Notes under the pieces: generated by a model
The model's input: the letters and a program-made list of their open reading frames with translations, nothing else
Told to the model about the DNA's origin: nothing
Database searches by the model: none
Program-made: the position numbers and the translations under genes
Assembly: GCF_900637295.1 (NCBI RefSeq)
Contig: NZ_LR134363.1
Location: 2,914,001 to 2,978,000, forward strand
From: Actinomyces slackii
GTDB lineage: Bacteria > Actinomycetota > Actinomycetes > Actinomycetales > Actinomycetaceae
Reading direction: 5' to 3'
DNA: 64,000 nucleotides
In this document: positions 48,259 through 57,317 of the stretch, one piece after another
How the letters are laid out: the number at the start of each line of letters is the position of its first letter
Numbering within the stretch: the stretch's first letter is position 1

Positions 48259-49590
48259 TGAAGCGCCTTGGGTTTCGTTGCGGGCTACTTCCTCAAGGAG
48301 GATCGGAACATGCCCCAGAAGTACACCCCGGAGTTCAAGGCCCGGGCCCCCTGGGGCTCATCGAGGAGACAATCCAGTCCGAGCAGTGCTCGGGCTGGGC
48401 GGCCTGCACCGCGGTGGGCCAGGCCCCGGGCGGGATTTCGCCCCACACTCTGCGCAACTGGTGGAAGCAGCGCAGCACATGGATCGCGGTGGGGCCCCTG
48501 GGCCGGCTACTGAGGAGTCAGTAGGGGCTGCGTCGGTTGCGCAGGGAGGGCCTCGAGCTGCGCCGCGCCAACGAGATCCTGCGGTGGGGTTCGGCGTTTT
48601 TCGCAGCAAAGCTCGACCTGCCCACGAGGAGGTGATCCGGTCCTCGAGGAGCATCGTGAGCAGGCCGGGGGTCAGGCCATCTGCCGCACCCTGCGTGCCA
48701 CAAGAGTGTGGGTTCATCACCTCCCGCGGCTACCGTGCCGCGAAGTCCCCTCCCGCCTCGACCGGCCCTGCGCAATTGAGGCCTTGTTGCCTGAGATCAA
48801 GCCGATCCATGCGCAGAACTGACTGGGTCTACGGGGCGGGGAAGATGCGCCAGGCGATGCTCCGCGCTGGCTGGGCGGATCGGCCGATCAGACAGCCCGG
48901 CTCATGCGCATCGCCGGGCCACGGGGGGTGCGTCGTGGTCACAGGGCCGGTCACCACCGGCCGGGCCGGTGAGCCCGATACTCGCCCTGACCTGGTCCAG
49001 CGGCAGTTCAGCCCAGAGCGTCCTGATCAGCTGTGGGTCGCTGACATCACCTATATCAGGACGCTGTTGCCAGGACGCTGTCGGGGTTGTGCTGCACCGC
49101 GTTCATCACCGATGCCTGCTGCTCCCGGCGTATCGTGGGGTGGGCCCTCTCAGGGTCCCTGCACACTGCCGCTGGCGGGGCTGGCCCTGGAGCATGCTCT
49201 GGCTTCCACCGGCACCACTGGAAGCCGACAGGGCCTGGTTCATCACAGCGACCGCGGGGCTCAGTACGCCTGTGTGGCGTACTGGGATGCGCTGGTCACC
49301 GCTGGGGTGACCGCCTCGCCAGGCTTCCGTGGGCGACTCGCACTCAAGCGCCCTGGCCCAGAACAGTCAACGGACTCTTACAAGACCGAGCTCATCGGCT
49401 CCCAGCGCCTCTGGCAGTCCACCCAGGCCGTCGAGCTGGCCACCATGGGCCGGTCCACTGGTGGAACACAGCCCGGTTGCATGAGGCGCTTTGCTACACC
49501 ACCCCGGCCGAAGTCGAAGCCCAGTACACTCACCAGCAGGACCCAGCGCCCGTTGCGTCCTGACCACGGAACGAAACCCCGGGCGCTTCA
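48259..49590 (+). mobile_element. Degraded IS3-family element
   Basis: TGAAGCGCC...GGGTTTCGTT at 48259 and its complement ending at 49590 form the inverted repeats. orfA starts at 48310 (MPQKYTPEFKAR) and breaks within 20 codons. orfB is recognisable in pieces: LWVADITYIRT (first Asp), HSDRGAQYA (second Asp) and the C-terminal ELATMGR...WWNTARLHEAL, spread over three frames. No target duplication found. The 217 bases between it and the IS427-like element hold nothing recognisable. Confidence 0.82.
48310..49563 (+). pseudogene. IS3 transposase remnant with several frameshifts
   Basis: orfA and orfB of the degraded IS3 element. The catalytic core is readable only by switching frames near 48350, 49080, 49300 and 49450. 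Not functional. Confidence 0.82.
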
Positions 49591-49636
49591 CGACATCATC
49601 ACCTAGACCCGGCAATGGAACCGCCACCCCCTGGCA

Positions 49637-50730
49637 GTGTCAAGGCGTGGGAGCAACGGGGGGTTGATCGTTGAGGAGTCGGGTGAAGGCTTCGGTGGGG
49701 GTGAGGTAGCCCAGGCGGCGGCGGGGGCGGTTGTTGATCTCCTCGGCGATGCTGGTCAGGTAGGGCTGGTGGTCGGGGATGGTGGTGCCTTTGGGGAGGT
49801 AGGCGCGGATGAGGCGGTTGGTGTTCTCGTTGCTGGGTCGCTGCCAGGGTGAGTGGGGATCGGCGAAGTAGACCGGCATCTGTGTGGCCAGCGTGATCCT
49901 GGCGTGCTGGGCCATCTCGCTGCCCCGGTCCCAGGCCAGAGAGGCTCGCATCATCTTTGGTAGCTCGTTGAAGTACTCGATCACCGCCTCGGCGGTGGGC
50001 TCGGCGTGCTTGGAGGCCAGGGCCAGTAGCCCGGCCAACCCGCTCACTCGTTCCACCAGGGTCGCGGCGCACGAGGCAACATTCTTCCCGATGATCAGGT
50101 CGCCTTCCCAGTGCCCCGCCACCCGGCGCTGATCAGCGTCCTGGCCGCGCCGGCAAGGGCACCATGGCGACGATCGGACCGCCCCGGGAACGGCCGATGC
50201 TCCGGGGCCGGCGCCGGGTCCGCTTGGAGGGCAGCATGATCCCGCGCCGGGCCAGCTCGCCGCGCGGCAGGGCGTAGATGTACTGGTAGATCGCCTCACC
50301 GGAGATGGTCCGGCCCTTGGCATCGGGAGAGTTCGCCATACGCTCCACCGTCGGGTCTGCCGCCTCCAGACGCAAGCGGCCCGAGATCTGGTTCGGGGTC
50401 CATGACGCGGCCAGATCAGCGTCCACCCGCGCTTTGAGCACCGGGTCAGCAGCGACCTTGCGCCGCTGGGGCCGGGCCCGGCGGCGTTGCGCGGCCACGT
50501 CCGCGCCAACAGCCTGGTACCCGCGCGTCTTCGTTGAGTTCCGGCGGATCTCCCGTGAGATCACCGACGGGCACCGACCCAGATGCCGGGCGATCCGACG
50601 CACCGACCAGCCCGCCTTCGTCCCCGTAGCGATCTCCGAGCGATCACCAAAGGACAGCTTCCTCCGCCCCACCCCAACACCTCCGATCACACCCCCACCA
50701 ATCAGGAGCGTTGCTTCCACGCTACGACAC
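49637..50730 (-). mobile_element. IS30-family element
   Basis: The ends GTGTCAAGGCGTGGGAGCAACG (49637) and CGTTGCTTCCACGCTACGACAC (to 50730) are imperfect inverted repeats. One transposase gene on the minus strand with a frameshift near 50140. Confidence 0.82.
49640..50720 (-). pseudogene. IS30 transposase with one frameshift
   Basis: The N-terminal part (50720-50133) has the IS30 HTH (RIARHLGRCPSVISREIRRN). The C-terminal part reads in another frame from about 50140 with GHWEGDLIIGK (first Asp), LAWDRGSEMAQH (second Asp) and ENTNRLIRAYLPKGT (Glu region). Both halves are well preserved, so a single-base indel, or a sequencing error in a GC-rich run, separates them. Confidence 0.85.
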
Positions 50731-50803
50731 CACCCCTAACCCTTCGCATGCACCATGACCGCCGACCAGATCGAAGAAATCCTCACCCACTATTACCAAT
50801 GAA

Positions 50804-51444
50804 TTAACAACTCACGACACTAGGTCTGCAAGATTGGCACTGACAGGAATGACGGAGATCAATACACTTTATGCCAGCATGAGTTAAATAATATTTCTTT
50901 TCCACCGTAAGTGCGTCTGCACTTCCAGAAAGGACGACCTGATCGCCGCTATTGTCATTGGCGATTTCAATTACATGACCAGAATCAGATATTACACCAC
51001 ATGTTGATTCGAGCAAGCGTAATGGCGCTCCAACAACCGCCATCATGCTACCTGACGAGGAGCCCAACGACTCCACAAACCTACCTCGCTTGTCTAAGAG
51101 CTCTACCCCTTCCCGAAGGACAATGCTCCTGACGCAACAAGAGCTGAATATTCTCCGAGACTGTGTCCCGCAAAGACACAAGGAGTGAAGCCAGCCTTGG
51201 CAAGATTCTCCCACATTAGCATGCTGACGACAAATATAGTCGGTAGAGTTACAGATGCACGACAAAACTACTAAGCTGTTCCCTCAGTGCACATCAAAGA
51301 AACATCCCAGCCTAGAGTATGCCGCTTGCGACCTCCATTCGTTCCAAATAAAGCTTTGGATCTAACTCAACTATACATCAGCCCATCCCGGGTCTTTGGT
51401 TGCCCCGACCGACCGGGGAAAATCACCGCTATATTGGCGCTCAA
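50804..51444 (-). pseudogene. Malonyl-CoA:ACP transacylase (FabD-like) fossil
   Basis: Readable by changing frames. From a TTG at 51444 (AAGGAG upstream) comes NIAVIFPG followed, one frame over, by GNQRPGMG, the MCAT N-terminus. Then TIFVVSMLMWENLAKAGF and AGHSLGEYSALVASG, the nucleophile elbow. After a one-base loss near 51125 it reads REGVELLDKRGRFVES and VIEIANDNSGDQVVLSG. It breaks off before the C-terminal third, next to the IS30. Such an enzyme would have charged the cluster ACP with malonate. AT-rich like the cluster and on the same strand. Confidence 0.85.
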
Positions 51445-51575
51445 TATACAGCACTCTCCTTGCTTCCTGTGAAACACAAACCCTTACCTTGCTTAACAAG
51501 AGATCAAAAAACTCTAGCCGTGGGGCTCTAGCTGTGGGGCTGGAGAGATCAAAGACCGCCTCTCCCCGTTGCCCC

Positions 51576-52706
51576 TCATGCTTTACGCCCGGTCAATGTA
51601 AGGACAAGAGGGATCACAAGGAGTGTCGCCGCTAACCAACCTACATACTGCTCACCAATGCCATCAATGATGAATTTACCTACTGAACTTGCCACAGCAA
51701 AACCAACATATACTGCCGACGAAAGCAAGCCTAGCAGAAGCGGAGCAGAGTTTGGGTCAAGCTTCACAATACGTGCTTGCTGAGGGACAGTAAACATGCC
51801 CACAAAGAACCCATTAATAGCAAGAACAAGAGGTGTGAGGTGCGCGGCGAACCCAAATTCAGCGGTTGCAAGACTTCCGATAAGTCCAATGATGCAGATT
51901 AGAACGCAAATAAGGGGACCGCGAACATCGATGATCTTACCTGCAGTAAAGTTACCGATGAGATTGAACACACCGAATAGAGCAAGAGAAACAATAAGGA
52001 GTTTTCCAGACGCGCCAGACACAATCTGTGCATAAGTAAAAAGCTGCATGCTCGCACCAACTACAAGGATAGTTGTTGCGACAACCGCAAGAATGCGTAG
52101 GTTGGAAAGTGGGCGTAAACGATCTTTGAGTGAGGCAGCAGGAAGCATAACAGGCTGAACTTTAGAACGAATAAGAACAAGAGAGATAGTACCAAGCACC
52201 ACTAGCGACCAGAGGGTATAGCGCCAGTTGAGAGCTCCAATCACGAGACCAAGCGGAACTCCGATAGCAGTCGCGGTAGTCAATCCACCCATAACAAGAG
52301 CCAGGGCCCGCCCTTGACGCTCCTTCGGGATTGTAGCGATAGTAATCGCAGACGCTGAAGGGGTAATGAAACTTGCACCTGCAGCCGCAACAATGCGAGA
52401 CAGTAATGCAACAGCGAACGTAGGAGCAATTGCCGTTAAAATATTGCCAACAATGAAGACAGCCAGACCGAAAGTCAATGTAGTATCACGTCGCCACCCA
52501 GCGGTCAGTGCACCTAGAACGGGCGCACTAATGGCAAACACTGCACTGAAGACTGTGACCAATTGAGCTGCAGAAGTCGGAGGTACACCAAGATCCTTAG
52601 AAATGTTACTCAAGAGTCCGGCGATGATGAAGGTGTCAGTTCCAACGACAAACGTAGCGATCGTTAATGGGATTAACAGTCTGGAAGATGCGGTAGTTGA
52701 GTTCAT
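51576..52706 (-). CDS. MFS drug/product exporter (DHA1-like)
   Basis: 376 residues from the ATG at 52706, with GGTGAAG upstream; 43 further in-frame codons lack a ribosome site. About twelve hydrophobic segments. TAGWRRDTTLTFG lies in the loop 2-3 position and ASASFI-like helix 5 sequence follows. Most like Bcr/CflA-type or AraJ/chloramphenicol-efflux proteins. It lies 131 bases upstream of the MCAT fossil on the same strand and shares its low GC, so it probably belonged to the polyketide cluster as exporter or self-resistance. Intact. Confidence 0.85.
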   Translation of the reverse strand: MNSTTASSRLLIPLTIATFVVGTDTFIIAGLLSNISKDLGVPPTSAAQLVTVFSAVFAISAPVLGALTAGWRRDTTLTFGLAVFIVGNILTAIAPTFAVALLSRIVAAAGASFITPSASAITIATIPKERQGRALALVMGGLTTATAIGVPLGLVIGALNWRYTLWSLVVLGTISLVLIRSKVQPVMLPAASLKDRLRPLSNLRILAVVATTILVVGASMQLFTYAQIVSGASGKLLIVSLALFGVFNLIGNFTAGKIIDVRGPLICVLICIIGLIGSLATAEFGFAAHLTPLVLAINGFFVGMFTVPQQARIVKLDPNSAPLLLGLLSSAVYVGFAVASSVGKFIIDGIGEQYVGWLAATLLVIPLVLTLTGRKA

Positions 52707-53347
52707 GTCTTCACCGTAACATCCACAGCATGCAGGGTCAACCCTGCCCCACATCGCCGAGACTAGATGACGCGACAACAATTGGACTGTCTGTTGCGAC
52801 GACGGGAAAAAGTCTGGATCGCTGATCCGAGTCAAGTCTGATCACTGACGCCCTACAACGACCTTAGGCTTGACTTGTTTTTTGGCAGTACCAACAAACA
52901 TAGCTGCTTTTTTTGAATGCTGAAACGGCCGCTCTGGCCGCCAATTCAAGAGGGCGATGCTGGGCTTGTATCACTACATCATATTTCAACATTCACTGCA
53001 TAGGTAAATTCAACTGACAGTCGCAATAAGCGAGCGTGAAATTGCGATGAGATCTATCCTATTCATATACACGGTGAGGCTTTCTCGCCAGAGTTAGTTG
53101 ACAGTGCTGTGAGGTCGTAGCGACAGCGCTTGTTGGAGGAGCAGCAGAGTTGTGTCAGGTGGGTTGTTGGCGATGTCGGATCAGGCTATGGTTGGGCTGA
53201 GACTGAGGCAGGGCTGGTCGCTAAGGAGGATCGCTTATAATAATCGGTCGCGATATGTCGGTGGTCTGGTAAGAGACAGCCCGTAACCAGTAGAGCTTGT
53301 GGGTCATCAGCCGGTCGGCGCGGATGTGGCCGCACACCAGCGAAGAA
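52707..53347. other. AT-rich spacer upstream of the exporter gene
   Basis: No gene recognised. It includes the exporter's own promoter region and, past 53100, more GC-rich sequence leading into the IS3 fossil. No regulator reading frame is visible. Confidence 0.5.
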
Positions 53348-53412
53348 TGAAACGTTCGGGTTTCGTTCCGAGTTACTTCCTCAAGGTGCATCGGAGCATG
53401 TCCCAGTAGTAC

Positions 53413-54316
53413 GGGTGTTATTCATGTGGGTGTTACCAGCCTGTTCTGTAGAGTTCGAGTTTGGTGATCAGGGTGATGATGCTGGGGAGCTCTGCCAGGC
53501 GGTGGCGGTAGCCGGTGGATAGGATCTTCCATTTCTTCAGCGTGGCGATGGTGTGCTCGATGGCGGCGCGCGTGGATGACACGGCCCTGTTGAACTCTTT
53601 CTCCCATTCCAGGCGTTCCCTGCCCGGTGTCTTCTTGATGGGGGTCAGTGCGCCATGAGCGGTATACGCGGTATCGGCGATCCAATCGGCGCCGGTGAGG
53701 ATCGTGTCCCAGCCGCACAGGCTCAAGGCGGCGCTGTCGTGGCGTGAGCCGGGCACCGGGTCCGAGACCGCCACCAGAGTGCCGTCAGTGGTGGCGGCGA
53801 CCTGGACATTCAGGCACTGGGCATGGTGCTTGCCCGAGTAGTTGGCCTTTTCGACCTGCCTGCCGGCAGCGGGCCTGTTGCCGGTGGGGATCGGCGTGCC
53901 ATCAACGAGCAGCAGGCTGCCCTGGGCCACTGCCTGGGACAGGCAGATCCCGCTCATGGCCAGCACGTGGGTGGCCAGGGGCACCATGCGTCTCCAGATC
54001 CTGGAGACGGTGGGCTGGCAGATGCCGCACATGTCGGCGGCCAGGGCCTGGGAGATGTTATGGCGCGCCAGAATCAAGGTCAGCTCCACCTGCTGCCTAA
54101 GCCCCAGGCAGTAGCCCAATAGACTCTGGCCCCGAGATTCGAGCACCTCACCGATGCGCCCGACAAGCTCATCAATATCCTCATCGCACAGCCCCGTGGT
54201 AGACTCGTAATGCATCGGCCGCCTCCCCAAGAGAATCGAGTGTGGTAACCCAATTCTCTCCCGAGACGGCCGATGCACCAACTAACAACACGAACAAACC
54301 CCCATGAATAACACCC
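53413..54316 (-). mobile_element. 904-bp IS5/ISL2-type insertion sequence, copy 2
   Basis: Same length, ends and orientation as the copy at 31459-32362. TAC direct repeats flank it (53410-53412 and 54317-54319). Deleting it restores the fossil IS3 orfA as TAG TAC GCT CCC GAG, so the insertion is younger than the IS3. Confidence 0.93.
53433..54215 (-). CDS. IS5/ISL2-group DDE transposase (copy 2)
   Basis: 260 residues, nearly identical to copy 1 with a handful of substitutions (for example GICQPTVSRI for GVSQPTVSRI). The D, D, E residues are conserved and the frame is intact. Confidence 0.92.
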   Translation of the reverse strand: MHYESTTGLCDEDIDELVGRIGEVLESRGQSLLGYCLGLRQQVELTLILARHNISQALAADMCGICQPTVSRIWRRMVPLATHVLAMSGICLSQAVAQGSLLLVDGTPIPTGNRPAAGRQVEKANYSGKHHAQCLNVQVAATTDGTLVAVSDPVPGSRHDSAALSLCGWDTILTGADWIADTAYTAHGALTPIKKTPGRERLEWEKEFNRAVSSTRAAIEHTIATLKKWKILSTGYRHRLAELPSIITLITKLELYRTGW

Positions 54317-54809
54317 TACGCTCCCGAGTTGTAGGGCCTGCTCTCTGCAGCTCGTTGAAGAGAGGATCCAGTCTGAGCAGTGGTCGGGCTGGGTGGACTG
54401 CCGGACTGGCGCGCTGCTGTCCCTGGAGCATACGCTGGCCTCCACCTGCACCGCTCGAAGCCAAGCCGACAGGGCCTGATTCCATTACAGCGACTGTGGA
54501 GTTCAGTATGTCTCTCCGGCGTACTGGGATGAACTGGCCACCGCCTACCGCCTCGCTAAGCTACCGTGAGCGACTCACATTCATGCGCCCTGGCCCAGAC
54601 AGCGAACCAGTCAACGGGCTCTACAAGGACCGAGCTCATCGGCTCCCTGCGCCTCTGGAAGCCCACCCAAGCCCTCGAGCTGGCCACCATGGGCCGGGTC
54701 CACTGGCGGAACACAGCCCGGTTGCATGAACCGCATCACCACACCACCCCGCCGAAATCGAACAAGCGGGTCAACGCGCCGTCCACCGGCACGCCGGCCC
54801 TACTCCCCC

Positions 54810-56594
54810 TCACTCCTCCTCGCTGTCGCCCTGCCCGTAGTAGCCCTCGTCCCAGGCGTAGATGGTGGGCTCCTCGGGCACCTCAACCCCCAGCACCCCC
54901 AGGACGGCCGCGATATCAGGACTGGCACCGCCACCGGTCCCCCGGGCCTGGGCGAGCGCCCGCTCGACGTCGGCGGTGGTGGGGTAGGCGGGATCGGGCA
55001 GGCTGACGCGCAGCAGGTTCCTGGCATCGGTGTCCACGACCAGGGAGGTCCAGCCCGCCGCCCAGACGTGGTCGGGGAAGGCCTCGAACAGCGCGGCCCG
55101 GCCACCGGCGCGGGTGTCAGCCGGTGCGCTCTCCACTGCTCGCCGCACGGCGCCGTCCTCCACCACGCGCCGCACAGTGCCGTTGCGCTCCAGAGCCGCG
55201 GCCAGGCTGACGGCTGGGTCGAGGGCGCTGAACCGCAGGTCGGCAGCGCGCAGGCGCGGATCGTCCCACTCGCAGCCGTAGCGCGAGCGCAGGTGCTCCA
55301 GCACCATCAGCTTGGCGCACCACTCCACCAGATGGGCGGCGTGCTGCGGGCCGCGCTCCAGGGCGTCAAGGGCCTCGCCCCACAGGCTCAGGACCTCCTG
55401 GGTCTCCTCATCAGCCCCCGTCCCGGCCACGACTCGGATCTCGTCGAGGAAGGCGCGCTGGATCTCCAGGGCCGAGGCGCTCCCTCCCTCCACCAGGCGG
55501 CAGCGCGCCTGGAGAGTGGGGTCATGGGAGAAGTCCTTCAGGGCGGCGACCGGGTCGGCCAGCGCCAATCGCTGCGCCAGCGCCCGGGCGCGCTGCGGGT
55601 AGCCCTCCACCAGGGACAGCAGGGCCGCCATCGAGCCCATCCGCAGCAGGGTGGTCACGGCCAGCACCGAGGAGTCGGAGGTGATGACGTGCAGGCGCCG
55701 CCAGCGCGCCGGGTCCGCATGGGCCTCGTCGCGGGTGTTGACGATGGGACGCTCGCGCGTGGTGTAGAGCGAGATCTCCTGCTCGACGTAGTCGGCGCGC
55801 TGGAAGATCTGGAAGCCCGGGGCCTGGCTCTCGGGCCCCAGCCCGATCCGCCCGGACCCGCCGATGACCTGACGGGTGGCGAGGAAGGGGAGCAGGACGG
55901 CGGTCAGCAACTCCCAGTCCACCTCCCGGTCCACGGCATAGTTCTCGTGGGCGCCCCAGGCGGAGCCGCGCCCGTCGGTGTTGTTCTTGATGACCTGGAT
56001 GCGCGAGCCCCGCTCCTGGCTCAGTGCGGCCTCGGCGCGGTGCATGAGCAGGTCGCCGGCCATGTCGTACAGGGCCGCCTGGCGGGGCCCGATGACCTCA
56101 GGGGAGGAGTACTCGGGGTGGGTGTGGTCCACATACAGCCGGGCACCGTTGACCGCGTGGCTGGCCGACCCCCGGTAGTAGTGGGACTCAAAGGCATTGA
56201 CCCGCCTGATCCAGCGGGTGGGCGAGCCGGCCAGACTGGGACGGGCCGAGGCGGATCCGGTCAGGTCAGCGCTGGTCAGGGCGGTCCCCGTCAGGACGGC
56301 GCCCGCCTCCTCCTCCGTGCGGGCCTCGGCGGGCAGCTCATGATCGGCCCCGTCCCGGGCGTCGCGGGTGGGGAGCTCCCCGGAGTAGTCGAAGCGGCAG
56401 CCCGCGCCCTCCAGAAGGACTCGCCCGGTATCCGCCGGCACATGCTGGGATGCCGGCTGGCCCTGGGCAGCGGCGTGGCGGGCGTAGGCGAACAGGAGCC
56501 GGCGGGCGAGGCCGTCGGGGTCGGCGGTCAGGTCGTCGCGATCGACCAGGGCGTACTCGGTCTCCACGCCCATGATCCTGCGTACCGTGATCAT
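54810..56594 (-). CDS. dop: Pup deamidase/depupylase
   Basis: 594 residues; AGAAAGGA before the ATG. Of the Dop/PafA family, the sequence is Dop: MGVETEYAL at the N-terminus, NGARLYVDHTHPEYSSPE, KNNTDGRGSAWGAHENY, GSGRIGLG, and NTRDEAHAD followed by the RRLHVITSDS strand. Dop converts Pup's C-terminal Gln to Glu and removes Pup from substrates. Longer than the usual 500 or so; the extra residues are mostly at about 25-130, between the first strand and NGARL. pup normally follows dop directly, but here the next sequence is the IS3 fossil. Confidence 0.92.
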   Translation of the reverse strand: MITVRRIMGVETEYALVDRDDLTADPDGLARRLLFAYARHAAAQGQPASQHVPADTGRVLLEGAGCRFDYSGELPTRDARDGADHELPAEARTEEEAGAVLTGTALTSADLTGSASARPSLAGSPTRWIRRVNAFESHYYRGSASHAVNGARLYVDHTHPEYSSPEVIGPRQAALYDMAGDLLMHRAEAALSQERGSRIQVIKNNTDGRGSAWGAHENYAVDREVDWELLTAVLLPFLATRQVIGGSGRIGLGPESQAPGFQIFQRADYVEQEISLYTTRERPIVNTRDEAHADPARWRRLHVITSDSSVLAVTTLLRMGSMAALLSLVEGYPQRARALAQRLALADPVAALKDFSHDPTLQARCRLVEGGSASALEIQRAFLDEIRVVAGTGADEETQEVLSLWGEALDALERGPQHAAHLVEWCAKLMVLEHLRSRYGCEWDDPRLRAADLRFSALDPAVSLAAALERNGTVRRVVEDGAVRRAVESAPADTRAGGRAALFEAFPDHVWAAGWTSLVVDTDARNLLRVSLPDPAYPTTADVERALAQARGTGGGASPDIAAVLGVLGVEVPEEPTIYAWDEGYYGQGDSEEE

Positions 56595-56831
56595 CGTTCG
56601 TCCTTTCTGGGACCAGTCATGTTCTGGGGGCCGGCCAGCCCGCGAACCACCCGGCAGGGGTGGGCTGACCTCAGAGCGGCCTGTCCGCCCTGGAGGGCAG
56701 ACCGGTCAGGCATGAGGGCTCAGGTGCACGCCGTCGTGCCAGGACCCGCCAAGCCTACGGAAGACAGGTGGAACCGCGAGAAACCCGCGGAGTGCCCGAT
56801 CATACACCCATGAACAGGCCGGCCCCGGCCG

Positions 56832-56996
56832 TCAATCAAGGGGGATGACCTCGACGAACCGGCGGTCCGCCTTGGCCAATGAAGCCGAGATCCGAGCATC
56901 GAGCGTGACGATCGCATGATGCGCATGATTGGCGAGCGACAACGCCACGAGCACATTGGCGTCAAGCAGACGCACCGCCCGCTCACTCGTCGCCAT
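56832..56996 (-). pseudogene. VapC-type PIN toxin with internal deletion
   Basis: 54 residues. The N-terminus RLLDANVLVAL has the first PIN Asp. The sequence then jumps from NHAHH straight to AIVTLDARISASLA and VEVIPLD, the normal C-terminal end of a PIN toxin. About 80 residues, including the central acidic residues, are missing with no frameshift. Start taken at the ATG overlapping the antitoxin stop by 14 bases. Cannot be an active RNase. Confidence 0.75.
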
Positions 56997-57216
56997 CGCG
57001 GTACCTCTCGACGAGGTCAAGGGTCACCGTGTGTCCCTCTTGCCCCGATGGAGGAGCGAAGACGGGGACACCGCGTGATCCTCTCACCGCGCTTTCACCC
57101 CGGATTCCCCGGGCCGCGTAGTAGGAGACGGCCCTGCCCAGAGAAATGCCCTCCCGCTGAGCGCGTTCGCGCGCCACCGCAAGAACACCATCGTCGATCT
57201 CCAAGGTCGTACGCAT
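56983..57216 (-). CDS. Ribbon-helix-helix antitoxin (VapB type)
   Basis: 77 residues. MRTTLEIDDGVLAVARERA...ISLGRAVSYYAARG is the typical RHH DNA-binding fold, followed by a tail (FAPPSGQEGHTVTLD) that would bind a PIN toxin. It probably represses its own promoter. Its toxin partner is internally deleted, so it may act only as a regulator or decoy. Confidence 0.85.
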   Translation of the reverse strand: MRTTLEIDDGVLAVARERAQREGISLGRAVSYYAARGIRGESAVRGSRGVPVFAPPSGQEGHTVTLDLVERYRDGDE

Positions 57217-57317
57217 GACAGCATCATCGCATCACCGCATCATGACGCATGAATAGGCGACCGGACGACGCGTGGGTCGCCCGGTCGCCCTCAGGCGCAG
57301 GCCGTTAGAGTCGGGCC

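Larger units (their letters stand above)
53348..54790 (+). mobile_element. IS3-family fossil, internally deleted and interrupted
   Basis: It starts with a TGAAAC...GGGTTTCGTT end like the IS3 element at 48259. orfA begins ATG TCC CAG TAG TAC, with an amber at codon 4. The 904-bp IS sits directly after codon 5. Beyond it, orfA and orfB pieces resemble 48340-49560, with most of the middle deleted (the orfA part jumps straight to the segment after the second Asp). The right end is not identifiable. Marks the right border of the island, ending next to dop. Confidence 0.75.

Noticed and set aside
31459-54316. The 904-bp IS pair as one composite transposon carrying the cluster
   Set aside because: Each copy has its own 3-bp target duplication (ATA and TAC), so the insertions were separate.
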